From an uncultured Senegalimassilia sp. (GTDB lineage: Bacteria > Actinomycetota > Coriobacteriia > Coriobacteriales > Eggerthellaceae): a DNA stretch of 24,869 nt. The notes under the pieces are model-generated. The model worked only from the letters and a program-made list of their open reading frames with translations. It searched no databases and was not told where the DNA came from. Within the stretch, counting starts at the first letter, position 1. Every line of letters starts with the position of its first letter. Below, in pieces: positions 18,646 to 24,869 of this stretch. Position numbers and translations under genes: made by a program. The stretch covers positions 1 through 24,869 of the forward strand of contig CAKUJT010000029.1 in assembly GCA_934661765.1 (NCBI GenBank). The letters are read 5' to 3'.

Positions 18646-18780
18646 ATGGCTATAAAGAAAAATGAACGGTACAGCTCCCTCTGGGCAAGCTGCGATAAGC
18701 TGAGGGATGGCATGGTTGCCTCGCAATGCTGGCAGAGATGGATACTACGCGAACACATGTGCACGCCGCAAAAGCGATAG
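18646..18780 (+). pseudogene. hsdM 5' remnant (type I R-M methylase)
   Basis: The open frame encodes 44 residues. Its first 27 or so (MAIKKNERYSSLWASCDKLR and the following GMVASQ) match the well-known start of type I HsdM proteins, which begin MAIKK-(S/N)-E-L-YSSLWASCDELRGGMDASQ. After this the resemblance stops and the frame closes at 18,778. From about 18,724 another frame (ATG at 18,726, TAA at 18,789-18,791) runs to just before a terminator, as if the 5' end of hsdM had been joined to the 3' end of the same operon by a deletion. No ribosome binding site is seen, so it is probably not translated. Full HsdM is about 500 residues. Confidence 0.75.
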
Positions 18781-18805
18781 CAGAGTGCTAATCAATAAGA
18801 TACAG

Positions 18806-18842
18806 CCCCGGTGGATGCCTTCTGAACATCTACCGGGGTTTT
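18806..18842 (+). terminator. intrinsic terminator after hsdM remnant
   Basis: An 11-bp stem, CCCCGGTGGAT (18,806-18,816) with ATCTACCGGGG (18,828-18,838), with one G-T pair, followed by TTTT. Probably the leftover terminator of the deleted plus-strand R-M operon. Confidence 0.75.
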
Positions 18843-19070
18843 CATTCCTGTTTTAGAAACTCGTTCTGTGCAGTGCTTTATCTCACCACCTCAAACATTG
18901 CACCCGCATTCAGTGCAGAATCATAGGGTTTTGCTTGGTGCGAAGTTTAAGTCAGTAATGTTTACTATCGTCATAATTCCGTGGTAAATATTGGGGCGGT
19001 AGTAAACGCAGCGATGTTGACATATTTTCTGATTATGGTTAAATCCGCTCGTATATTCAAAATATCAAAA
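18843..19070. other. degenerate intergenic stretch
   Basis: No convincing gene is seen on either strand. Plus-strand frames continue into the abiEi-like remnant at the right end but show no family I recognise. It is likely eroded toxin-antitoxin sequence. Confidence 0.35.
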
Positions 19071-19156
19071 AGTCGGAACGGAGATGCGCTCATGGAGTAT
19101 GCCGAGCCTCTGCGGGTAAAAAAATCGTGAAATACTTGATAGGAGTGTGGCTGTAA
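19071..19156 (+). pseudogene. abiEi-like antitoxin 3' remnant, frameshifted
   Basis: In frame from 19,071 the sequence encodes SRNGDALMEYAEPLRV, then after a run of seven A (19,118-19,124) the frame must shift by one base to continue as KKIVKYLIGVWL to the TAA at 19,154-19,156. This resembles the C-terminus of AbiEi-type antitoxins (LMEYAE..LRV..V..YL). It stands directly before an abiEii-like start (TAATG overlap), the usual order of the type IV system. The missing A and the absent N-terminal part show it is dead. Identification rests on pattern and context, so it is moderate. Confidence 0.55.
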
Positions 19157-19305
19157 TGGCGGATGTTTCTGCGTCTGTTCTGGCAAAAATGAAAAATAAG
19201 GCCAAGGCTTCCGGCATCGGCTATCAACAAAAGTTTCTTGTTTCATTCCCATCGCTACCTTCGCTTGATGACTATATTGTACCACATCCGTCGGGAAGAT
19301 GGTAG
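19156..19305 (+). pseudogene. abiEii-like toxin 5' remnant (nucleotidyltransferase)
   Basis: The frame encodes 49 residues. The first 25 or so (MADVSASVLAKMKNKAKASG, then IGYQQ) match the start of AbiEii/AbiGii nucleotidyltransferase toxins, which normally continue CLQLFFQEEFLRRL and run to about 250-300 residues. Here the match ends at about 19,230 and the frame stops at 19,303. The active-site residues of the toxin are therefore absent. It is a relic beside the hsdM relic. Confidence 0.7.
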
Positions 19306-19327
19306 CTTGGATTAAATCAGAGGTCCC

Positions 19328-20365
19328 TTAATAGTTTTCTTCAATAGGTGGCAAGATTGTATATATGTTGTGCTCAAACATATCATCATACCAGTTGTAT
19401 TTATGCCAATCCCTTTCACTTTTCAAAATACAACGAATCTTTAAACTACTGCCTACCATCCTGTTCTCAATCGGAATGTCAATTTTGGAGGTGTTCTTCC
19501 ACCTCTTTCGATAGCTGTTTCTGATAAGTCCTCCTTCAACGAGCCATTCGATGGAATACTGAGATGCATCAAAGGCTGGATCAACTTCGACAGATATACT
19601 ATAAAGGTCACCAGACCGCACACGCACGTTTGCATCACATACCCGAATAGGCGTTGAAGTGTCAATATATCGCTGAAGCGGCCCGGCTCCGTCCGTTGGA
19701 AGAAATATGTTACCAAGGCTGTCGGTTGCTTTAATGAAAGTCGGAACATTGTAGTCTTTCTCTTTCCCAGTTTCTCTATAATATTGCTTCAAACCATCTA
19801 TAAAATCGTGACAATAACAGATTGCCCTCTCTGCCTCTCGAATAGAGATTTCGTTTGCGTGGGAAAGCTTGTTGCGAATTATTTCGATACGTTCAAGAAA
19901 TATCCGGACTTCCTCGTTTCCCTGAGGATATGTTTCAATCAATGCAATGCGAAAATGAGCGTTATAGAGTGATTCTTTACATAGAATGTATGAAATATCG
20001 CCTAAAAACATTGCATCTATCAGACGTGGATAGCGATCAGGATGTTCCGTGCGCATCTTTTCAACTCGGGTGGCAATCTCTTTTTTTATCAATGGTTCCC
20101 CCGAGGGAAATTTATAGGAAAAATACTCTTTACCGTAGTTTTCGGTTAGAATGCAATGAATCAACCGACGCGCCCAATGTTCAAGCGATTCAATTTCTTT
20201 TCGACATACCGCTCGCAACTCATCATTTGTTCGATAAGCCAATACAACGGTTTCTTTGGTGCTATTTTTCTTGGTCGTTGTCAGTGTGTCATCGACCTGT
20301 TTTGCTATATCACTGGCCCGCTTCGTTATGTCATTCGCTCGCTTTGTTTTGAATAAACCAGCCAT
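19328..20365 (-). CDS. Swt1-type HEPN domain protein with C-terminal Ig-like region
   Basis: A 345-residue protein from the ATG at 20365, 7 nt after GGGGGA; the frame opens 29 codons earlier without a ribosome site. An N-terminal Lys/Thr-rich helix (1-40) precedes a helical domain (45-195) resembling Swt1-family HEPN proteins, ending in the RNA-cleaving HEPN signature RNKLSH (Arg164, His169). Residues 205-345 look like a beta-sandwich (SIEWLVEGG, then KIRCILKSE, about 271-317). HEPN proteins of this kind occur in defense islands and in toxin or abortive-infection roles through RNA cleavage. It lies downstream of the AlbA-type gene and is probably co-transcribed with it across the 10-bp repeats. 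Catalysis is inferred from the signature only. Confidence 0.75.
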   Translation of the reverse strand: MAGLFKTKRANDITKRASDIAKQVDDTLTTTKKNSTKETVVLAYRTNDELRAVCRKEIESLEHWARRLIHCILTENYGKEYFSYKFPSGEPLIKKEIATRVEKMRTEHPDRYPRLIDAMFLGDISYILCKESLYNAHFRIALIETYPQGNEEVRIFLERIEIIRNKLSHANEISIREAERAICYCHDFIDGLKQYYRETGKEKDYNVPTFIKATDSLGNIFLPTDGAGPLQRYIDTSTPIRVCDANVRVRSGDLYSISVEVDPAFDASQYSIEWLVEGGLIRNSYRKRWKNTSKIDIPIENRMVGSSLKIRCILKSERDWHKYNWYDDMFEHNIYTILPPIEENY

Positions 20366-20490
20366 TACATCGTCCCCCACCAAAAACCAGCTTCTAAATG
20401 CCCATCTGCTGCATCTGTTGTAGTACACGGTCAAACATTTTAATTTGTGCATTTTGTAATAACCGTGTTTTCTTTGAATAATCCCTGACT

Positions 20491-20545
20491 AATTCAAGTA
20501 AACTCATATAAACTCAAATAAACTCTAACAAACTCAGATAAACTA
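20491..20545. repeat. phased 10-bp direct repeats
   Basis: Five or six tandem units start every 10 bases at 20,491 (degenerate), 20,501, 20,511, 20,521, 20,531 and 20,541 (partial). The plus-strand consensus is AACTCANATA (minus TATNTGAGTT). The last unit overlaps the stop codon of the AlbA-type gene. A spacing of one helical turn puts all copies on one face of DNA, as in an operator array or bent DNA. Confidence 0.85.
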
Positions 20546-22192
20546 TGCCTTTTCATAGCGCGAACCGCGACCCTTTCCACGCAGCACCAAAACGCCGTCT
20601 TCTACCAGTTGCCGAAGGAGCCAAGAAGCATGATTGAGTGTACAGCGGCACAGCTCAGCAACGCCTTCTCGGGTAATTTCGGAATACTTATCGAAATGAG
20701 AAATAATCATTTCCCTTTCTTGCAAAGTATCCCAGCCCCGTTGCCGAATATATCCGGCAGTATTGTTTGATATTGAATATACTTTGGAGCTAAGCATATA
20801 CCGCCGTGCGCTCCCGTTGCCTACACCTTCCACCATGCCCAACTCAATAAGCCACTCAACCACTGACCGGGCATCTGCAACCGGCTTCTGTATTTTTGCC
20901 GCAAGATGGCTCATTGTAGCGCGACGTTCTGTTTTTAAGACAGACAAAACGATCAGTGCATCTACAGGGAGAGAACGTTGAAGCCGATCTTCTTCTGAAA
21001 TAATCATTTTGATATAGCTTTCGTCCAACTCTGCACTGTTGAGCCGCAGAACAACAGAGGTGTTGGTAGATGCAGAATAATCCGGTATGGCATGGCCGCT
21101 GCGCAGCATTACTGTGTATATTTTATCAATGCCTCTGCCGGTCCTTTCGGCTAATCCAATTCGCTTGGCAGCTTCCGCCAAAAGGACATTTCTGGGAGTT
21201 GGTGCCGTAGTTAGAATGTTATCCGGTGTAATTCCCTCTACAAATCCACCAGGACTGGAGATACTTAAGGCTGCCGTTTGAAGCTGAACCTGGACAGCAC
21301 CAACACGAAAATAGTCCCTGTGAACCAGTGCGTTGACAAAACCTTCCCGAAATGCGTCCTTCTCATAGTTCGGAACAGGAACCCGGAACATCCCAATTTG
21401 CAATTCCTGCTCTACGATTCTGGATTGGAAAAGAAGGTCAACTTTTTCAAAAGTTTGAAGCAGCGAACACCTCATGGCAGGCGGATTTGCCAAAACATTT
21501 ACCCCGTCAAGAACCTGAAACAACACCTCGTGGCTGGGCACATACTGGCGTATATAAGATTCCTGACCGATCATCAATAGTCCTGCAATTGTAGGATACC
21601 ATTGGCCATCCCGTTCTCGGACAAATCCCAAAGCTCTATCAAGTTCGGAGTCTGAAAGATCCAGCAAGGCCATATCGCCGTGGTAAGTGCGGATCATGTT
21701 CCGCAAGCGCTCTCGTTCCAAGGGACTTAACACTGTTTCCGCTGGAACATCCTCAATCACTTGTGCAGAGGGATCCAGTGCCTGAATATAGGACAGGCGT
21801 TGTAATATTTCATACGGTTTCAATGCAACGGTTTCTGGCGTGCCGTCCCGTTTCAGCCTGCGGCGAAGGTATTTTCCCTCCGCTGTCATCATTAGCTGCC
21901 GAGAAATGGGGACCTCGATGGCAAGAATGTCATATCCATCCCAATGCTCCATATGTGTCCTTACATATAAGGACGGCGTTGTGTTTTCTTGGATAACCGC
22001 TTCCATATACTGACCATTCCGGTGCTGGCGGTCTACGCCGGTAGGAGTTCCATCATCCTCCATACCAAGGAAAAGCCATCCACCGTCTGTGTTGGCCATT
22101 CCGACCAGGTCTTCGTATAGCTTTGCTAAGGAATAGCATTTCCTGTCGCTTTTAAATTCTATTACAATGGATTCTTTTGACGGCCTGTCCAT
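20543..22192 (-). CDS. AlbA_2 (Schlafen-type) ATP-binding DNA-binding protein
   Basis: A 549-residue protein. Residues 5-135 form the AlbA_2/Schlafen-like domain (EFKSDRK at 12-18, GMANTDGGWLFLGMEDDG at 31-48). Residues 275-360 form a RecG-like GHKL ATP-binding domain (NALVHRDY 287-294, SPGGF 313-317, GLAERTGRGID 346-356). The C-terminal 130 or so residues carry winged-helix segments. Proteins of this build are common in Firmicutes and usually annotated as putative transcriptional regulators; many sit by defense loci. The ATG follows AGGAG by 5 nt. It has its own promoter with TATAGTT-type direct repeats, which suggests autoregulation. It is first in a two-gene unit with the HEPN gene. Confidence 0.85.
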   Translation of the reverse strand: MDRPSKESIVIEFKSDRKCYSLAKLYEDLVGMANTDGGWLFLGMEDDGTPTGVDRQHRNGQYMEAVIQENTTPSLYVRTHMEHWDGYDILAIEVPISRQLMMTAEGKYLRRRLKRDGTPETVALKPYEILQRLSYIQALDPSAQVIEDVPAETVLSPLERERLRNMIRTYHGDMALLDLSDSELDRALGFVRERDGQWYPTIAGLLMIGQESYIRQYVPSHEVLFQVLDGVNVLANPPAMRCSLLQTFEKVDLLFQSRIVEQELQIGMFRVPVPNYEKDAFREGFVNALVHRDYFRVGAVQVQLQTAALSISSPGGFVEGITPDNILTTAPTPRNVLLAEAAKRIGLAERTGRGIDKIYTVMLRSGHAIPDYSASTNTSVVLRLNSAELDESYIKMIISEEDRLQRSLPVDALIVLSVLKTERRATMSHLAAKIQKPVADARSVVEWLIELGMVEGVGNGSARRYMLSSKVYSISNNTAGYIRQRGWDTLQEREMIISHFDKYSEITREGVAELCRCTLNHASWLLRQLVEDGVLVLRGKGRGSRYEKA

Positions 22193-22212
22193 ATAGCTCC
22201 TCCCAGAAACTA

Positions 22213-22265
22213 TGATTAAAACTATAAGTAATTATAACTATAACATATCTTAAAGAATAATGCAA
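22213..22265 (-). promoter_or_regulatory. promoter and direct-repeat operator of the AlbA-type gene
   Basis: On the minus strand: TTGCAT (22,265-22,260), a 17-nt spacer, and TATAGT (22,242-22,237). The start region holds TATAGTT-N-TAAT twice, about 16 bases apart, and a third partial copy. Such spaced direct repeats over the -10 and start site suit a regulator, perhaps the AlbA-type protein itself. Confidence 0.6.
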
Positions 22266-22274
22266 CAATGAGAT

Positions 22275-22355
22275 CAAAAAAGGCTTCAGCTTTTTTGAAA
22301 ACAAAGCCGCCCGGCAATCGCTCTTGCGTACCCACCGGGCGGTGCTGTTTTTCTT
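22275..22355. terminator. bidirectional terminator region
   Basis: CCGCCCGG (22,307-22,314) pairs with CCGGGCGG (22,335-22,342). On the minus strand it is followed by TTTGTTTT, on the plus strand by TGCTGTTTTTCTT. A second A6-GGCT-TC-AGC-T6 hairpin lies at 22,276-22,296. On the minus strand it ends the AbrB-like gene and insulates the island. Confidence 0.8.
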
Positions 22356-22393
22356 GTAAAACCAACGGCTCCATTCGTCGTTCCTATGTACCC

Positions 22394-22567
22394 CTACCAC
22401 CCCCGCCGTTTAGCCAAATCCAACATAGAAAAGCAGTATTTTTCCCACCGTGTCAATGATGTCTGCAACGGGTCACCCTCCCGGATCCGCAGGGTTCGGC
22501 GGATTTCCTTTGGAATGACAATTCTGCCCAAATCGTCCACCCGGCGGACGATGCCTGTTGCTTTCAT
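22394..22567 (-). pseudogene. AbrB/SpoVT-like transition regulator, C-terminally altered
   Basis: The 57-residue frame starts MKATGIVRRVDDLGRIVIPK and continues EIRRTLRIREGDPL, the classic swapped-hairpin DNA-binding domain of AbrB/SpoVT proteins. After residue 34 the usual continuation (EIF..REGEVILKKYSPIGEL) is replaced by an unrelated tail of 23 residues ending at TAG. Normal members run from about 80 to 180 residues. The start codon and AAGGAG ribosome site are intact, so a short DNA-binding peptide may still be made. The change lies on the side facing the defense island, so the island may have entered here. It could also be a genuine short variant. Confidence 0.65.
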
Positions 22568-22794
22568 ATTTCTATCCTCTCCTTGTGGTGGTTTTCCGGT
22601 GGTAGTGTTTGCAGAAAAAGGGGAAGTATGTATGAAGCGGGTATTTTGGCGGATTTTGTTTGGGGCGGTGTGGTTCGGCTGGGCGGGGCAGTAAGGTGCT
22701 GCTGTTCGTCCGGGAGGTCAAAACCGACCGACTGACCGGAATCGCCGGGGCCTACACCTAGTGCAGTGCGGCTAAGAAATTATTTTGTTTTTTC
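22568..22794. other. GC-rich intergenic region, no firm gene
   Basis: A 20-codon plus-strand frame (22,632-22,694) beginning MKRVFWRILFGAVWFGWAGQ, and a second short frame overlapping its end (22,691-22,762), look like coding scraps but match no family I know. No promoter is seen before them. Confidence 0.4.
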
Positions 22795-22823
22795 TTGACT
22801 TTTTTCTGCGTTGTTGCTATTCT
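22795..22823 (+). promoter_or_regulatory. promoter of the methyltransferase operon
   Basis: TTGACT (22,795-22,800), a 17-nt spacer, and TATTCT (22,818-22,823). The inferred start near 22,830 gives a leader of about 110 nt. Confidence 0.75.
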
Positions 22824-22835
22824 ATAGAAAATAAG

Positions 22836-22923
22836 AAGCCGCATAGGATGCGGCTTTTCCAAGACGTACAGGTTAGCATATCCTAACCTGTAAATTTACC
22901 GGAAGAAGTTAGCTGAAGCTAAC
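22836..22923 (+). promoter_or_regulatory. three-hairpin leader, possible attenuator or operator
   Basis: Hairpin A: AAGCCGCAT (22,836-22,844) with ATGCGGCTT (22,848-22,856) and a short T run, like a weak terminator right after the start. Hairpin B: TACAGGTTAG (22,867-22,876) with CTAACCTGTA (22,883-22,892). Hairpin C: GTTAGCT (22,908-22,914) with AGCTAAC (22,917-22,923), three bases before the ribosome site. B and C share GTTAG and CTAAC, so the second arm of B could pair with the first arm of C instead. Palindrome B could equally be a repressor site in DNA. Confidence 0.6.
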
Positions 22924-22941
22924 GAAAGGAGGGGGATTGTA

Positions 22942-23634
22942 TTGGCAGAACGAAGGGATTTTTGGGGCAGAAATGCCCTCCGGTATGACCGCTTTATGAG
23001 GAAAGACCAGGCGGCGTATGAGGCGCTGTATGCCCAGATTCGGCCGGTGGTGAAAGACAAAACGGTGCTGGAGCTTGCAGCCGGTACCGGCCTGATTGCC
23101 AAAAATATTGTGGGCGAGGCAAGGCATATCGAGGCCACGGATGCCTCCCCGGAGATGATTGCAGAAGCAAAGCGGGATAACCACTGGAAAAAGCTGCACT
23201 TTTCGGTTCAGGATATGTTTCATTTACCCTACGCTGACGGCTCCTTTGATGTGGTGATCGCGGCCAATGTCTTGCACGTTGTGCCGGAACCGGAGAAGGC
23301 CCTTGGGGAGATCCGGCGGGTACTGAAGGATGACGGTGTACTGATTGCCCCCACCTTTACCCATGGAGACAATGGTTTTTGGGGCAGGGTCAGAGCCTTT
23401 TGCATGGAGCTGGCAGGATTTCCCCTGCACAGCCGGTGGACCGGGGCTGCTTACCGGAGCTTTCTGGAAGAAAACGGATGGGAAGTGGGCAAGAGCACCG
23501 TGTGGAAAGCCTCTTTCCCCTTGACCTACGCAGAATGTGTGAAGAAAAGGGAGAATGCGGGGTGCCAACGATCTCCAGAGTGCGGCGGAAGCGTTCCCCG
23601 GGGGCGGTTGGAGCCATGCGGGCAAAAAGCATAA
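22942..23634 (+). CDS. class I SAM-dependent methyltransferase
   Basis: A 230-residue protein with a TTG start 7 nt after AAGGAGGGGG (22,926-22,935). Rossmann-type AdoMet site: VLELAAGTGLIAKNI (about 42-56), the acidic turn EATDASPEM (about 65-73), and the later FDVVIAANVLHVV and LGEIRRVLKDDGVLI strands (about 101-135), as in the Methyltransf_11/UbiE-like group. The substrate is unknown. The last 30 or so residues are Gly/Pro/Cys-rich and unlike the family's usual end at about 200 residues; the same bases stay open in the frame of the next gene, so a recent frameshift near the 3' end is possible. It is first in an operon with a second methyltransferase and a hydrolase. Confidence 0.85.
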   Translation: MAERRDFWGRNALRYDRFMRKDQAAYEALYAQIRPVVKDKTVLELAAGTGLIAKNIVGEARHIEATDASPEMIAEAKRDNHWKKLHFSVQDMFHLPYADGSFDVVIAANVLHVVPEPEKALGEIRRVLKDDGVLIAPTFTHGDNGFWGRVRAFCMELAGFPLHSRWTGAAYRSFLEENGWEVGKSTVWKASFPLTYAECVKKRENAGCQRSPECGGSVPRGRLEPCGQKA

Positions 23635-23671
23635 AAATATGGTTACGAGAAAAATACAAGGAGGTTATACC

Positions 23672-24277
23672 ATGTCCTTTTTTGACAATACCCGCAAGCC
23701 CCGGGGGCTGGGCGGAAAAATCATGGTCAGCATGATGAATATGGGGCATTCCTTTCTGGCAAGCTGGGGCTTCCGGTTTTTGCCCCTTGCCCCGGATGCC
23801 CGAGTTTTGGACTGCGGCTGCGGCGGCGGTGCAAATATCAAAAGGCTGCTGAGAAAATGCCCTCAGGGCATCGTAAAGGGCATTGACCATTCTGCTGTCA
23901 GTGTGGAACGATCCTGCCGTCTCAACAGCAAAGCCATCCGGCGCCAGCGCTGTGCCATTTGGCAGGGCAGCGTGGAGCAAATCGTTTTTGCAAGCAATTG
24001 GTTTGATGCCGTGACCGCCTTTGAAACCGTCTATTTCTGGCCGGATCTGCCCCGGTGCTTCCGGGAGGTCTGGCGGGTGCTGAAGCCGGGGGGAATCTTC
24101 CTCATCTGCAACGAAAGCAACGGCGAGAACGCCCAGGATCAGAAGTGGACAAAGCTCATCGACGGCATGACCATCTACCGGGACACAGAGCTGAAAGCCT
24201 ATCTGGAGCAGGCGGGTTTTCGGGATATTCAGATACACAAAAAGAAAAATTGGCTGTGTGTCACCGCGCGGAAATGA
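23672..24277 (+). CDS. class I SAM-dependent methyltransferase, second
   Basis: A 201-residue protein from the ATG at 23672, 8 nt after AAGGAGG; the frame opens 39 codons earlier with no ribosome site and runs through the tail of the preceding gene. AdoMet-binding VLDCGCGGGANIKRLL (about 46-61), GIDHSAVSVE (about 70-79), FDAVTAFETVYFW (about 111-123), then FREVWRVLKPGGIFLIC (about 129-145). It belongs to the same broad superfamily as its neighbour but is not a close copy. The substrate is not evident. The stop overlaps the ribosome site of the hydrolase, so the genes are coupled. Confidence 0.88.
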   Translation: MSFFDNTRKPRGLGGKIMVSMMNMGHSFLASWGFRFLPLAPDARVLDCGCGGGANIKRLLRKCPQGIVKGIDHSAVSVERSCRLNSKAIRRQRCAIWQGSVEQIVFASNWFDAVTAFETVYFWPDLPRCFREVWRVLKPGGIFLICNESNGENAQDQKWTKLIDGMTIYRDTELKAYLEQAGFRDIQIHKKKNWLCVTARK

Positions 24278-24288
24278 GGAGATCATGC

Positions 24289-24869
24289 ATGAGCATTTTT
24301 GCATCCATCCTGCGCACGGCTTATAAGCTTTCCGGCGCAAAAAAAGCATTCGCCTTACCGGAGGATGAGATCACAAAGGTTATCGAAAAGCAAAACCGCC
24401 ATCGCGGCGTTTTTACGCCCACCGACCGCAAGGCATATTATGAAACGATCACGGTAAACGGCTTTCCCTGCCTGATCGTGCGGGAGCATCCGAAGCCGTC
24501 CGAACGTGCGATCCTCTATTTTTTCGGCGGCGGCATGGTGATCGGACCGGACAAGGGGGATTTGCCTGTGATGCGTAAGCTGTGCCGTGAGACCGGCTGC
24601 GATGTGTGGTTTCCGTTCTACCCGCTCTGTATGGAGCATTGTATTACCGAAACCTATGGAATGGTGTACGAATGTTACCGCAAAATGATAGAACTGTACG
24701 GCGGCGGGAATGTCAGCACCTGCGGCTTTTCCTCCGGCGGCGCGCTGGCCCTGGGGATCGCTGCGCACAACAATGCGCAGCCTGAACCGCTGCCGCAGCC
24801 GAGGCACATCGTCGCCGTATCCCCCGGCGAGGTGCCGTGGAACGATGCGGAAAGGGCGCGGATGCAGGC
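24289..24869 (+). CDS. alpha/beta hydrolase (acetyl-esterase-like), partial
   Basis: The ATG at 24289 follows AGGAG by 7 nt; the 193 codons seen continue past the window end. The sequence has the HSL/Aes-type plan: an oxyanion-hole strand ILYFFGGGMVIG (about 81-92), with Phe where the family usually has His before GGG, a WFPFYPL strand (about 116-122), and the nucleophile elbow GFSSGGAL (about 153-160), with Ser the likely nucleophile. The Asp and His of the triad lie beyond the end. It probably hydrolyses a small ester; the substrate is unknown. An ATG five bases upstream is out of frame and closes quickly. Confidence 0.85.
   Translation, partial: MSIFASILRTAYKLSGAKKAFALPEDEITKVIEKQNRHRGVFTPTDRKAYYETITVNGFPCLIVREHPKPSERAILYFFGGGMVIGPDKGDLPVMRKLCRETGCDVWFPFYPLCMEHCITETYGMVYECYRKMIELYGGGNVSTCGFSSGGALALGIAAHNNAQPEPLPQPRHIVAVSPGEVPWNDAERARMQ

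Noticed and set aside
20394..20438. 14-codon minus-strand frame before the HEPN gene (MFDRVLQQMQQMGI)
   Set aside because: It looks peptide-like, but there is no Shine-Dalgarno sequence and nothing shows it is translated; kept only as a possible leader peptide.
20491..20545. CRISPR array
   Set aside because: The repeats are 10 bp and contiguous without spacers, and no cas genes are present.
23390..24349. 319-codon open frame on the minus strand opposite the methyltransferases
   Set aside because: It crosses two genes with clear methyltransferase motifs and good ribosome sites; its own translation has no recognisable domain.

Overview
The window looks like a defense island in a gut Clostridia genome (Oscillospirales, of the Faecalibacterium or Subdoligranulum kind). 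Reasons: Gram-positive Shine-Dalgarno sequences before nearly every gene, an AbrB/SpoVT-type small protein, and a GC-rich flank on the right (one 60-base block I counted by hand is 67% GC) beside a defense region of about 30-53% GC. The taxon is inference; no rRNA or other marker gene is present.

Left edge (1-749, read on the minus strand): two tandem copies of a small RNA gene about 360 bases apart. Each has a TTGACA-17-TATAAT-type promoter. Each promoter spacer holds a near-consensus Gram-positive LexA (SOS) box. The 5' part differs between copies; the hairpins and intrinsic terminator of the 3' part are conserved and show compensatory changes. I cannot assign this RNA to a known family.

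Main operon (18,456 down to 750, minus strand): a SNF2-like helicase resembling DISARM DrmD; a very large Eco57I-type adenine methylase resembling DrmMI; a Shedu-like (DUF4263) nuclease; a 124-residue protein of unknown function; a 2107-residue DEAD-box/DUF1998 helicase that may be a DrmA-DrmB-like fusion or an MrfA-like giant; and a UvrD-type helicase with an N-terminal RelE/ParE-like domain. The genes are tightly packed, with two ATGA overlaps, and a promoter lies before the first. It reads as a class-1-DISARM-like modification and restriction system in which no DrmC phospholipase-D nuclease is visible and a Shedu nuclease sits inside the operon. A run of five inverted repeats lies inside the methylase coding sequence, at the edge of an AT-rich probable target-recognition region.

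Between this operon and the next (18,457-19,327) is a graveyard: plus-strand scraps of a type I R-M hsdM gene with a terminator, and of an abiEi/abiEii toxin-antitoxin pair. Upstream, also on the minus strand, are a Swt1-type HEPN protein and an AlbA/Schlafen-type ATP-binding regulator, separated by phased 10-bp repeats. A truncated AbrB/SpoVT-like gene and a bidirectional terminator mark the right edge of the island.

Right flank (22,795 to the end, plus strand): a promoter, a leader with three hairpins, two class I methyltransferases and the start of an alpha/beta hydrolase, probably one operon unrelated to defense.
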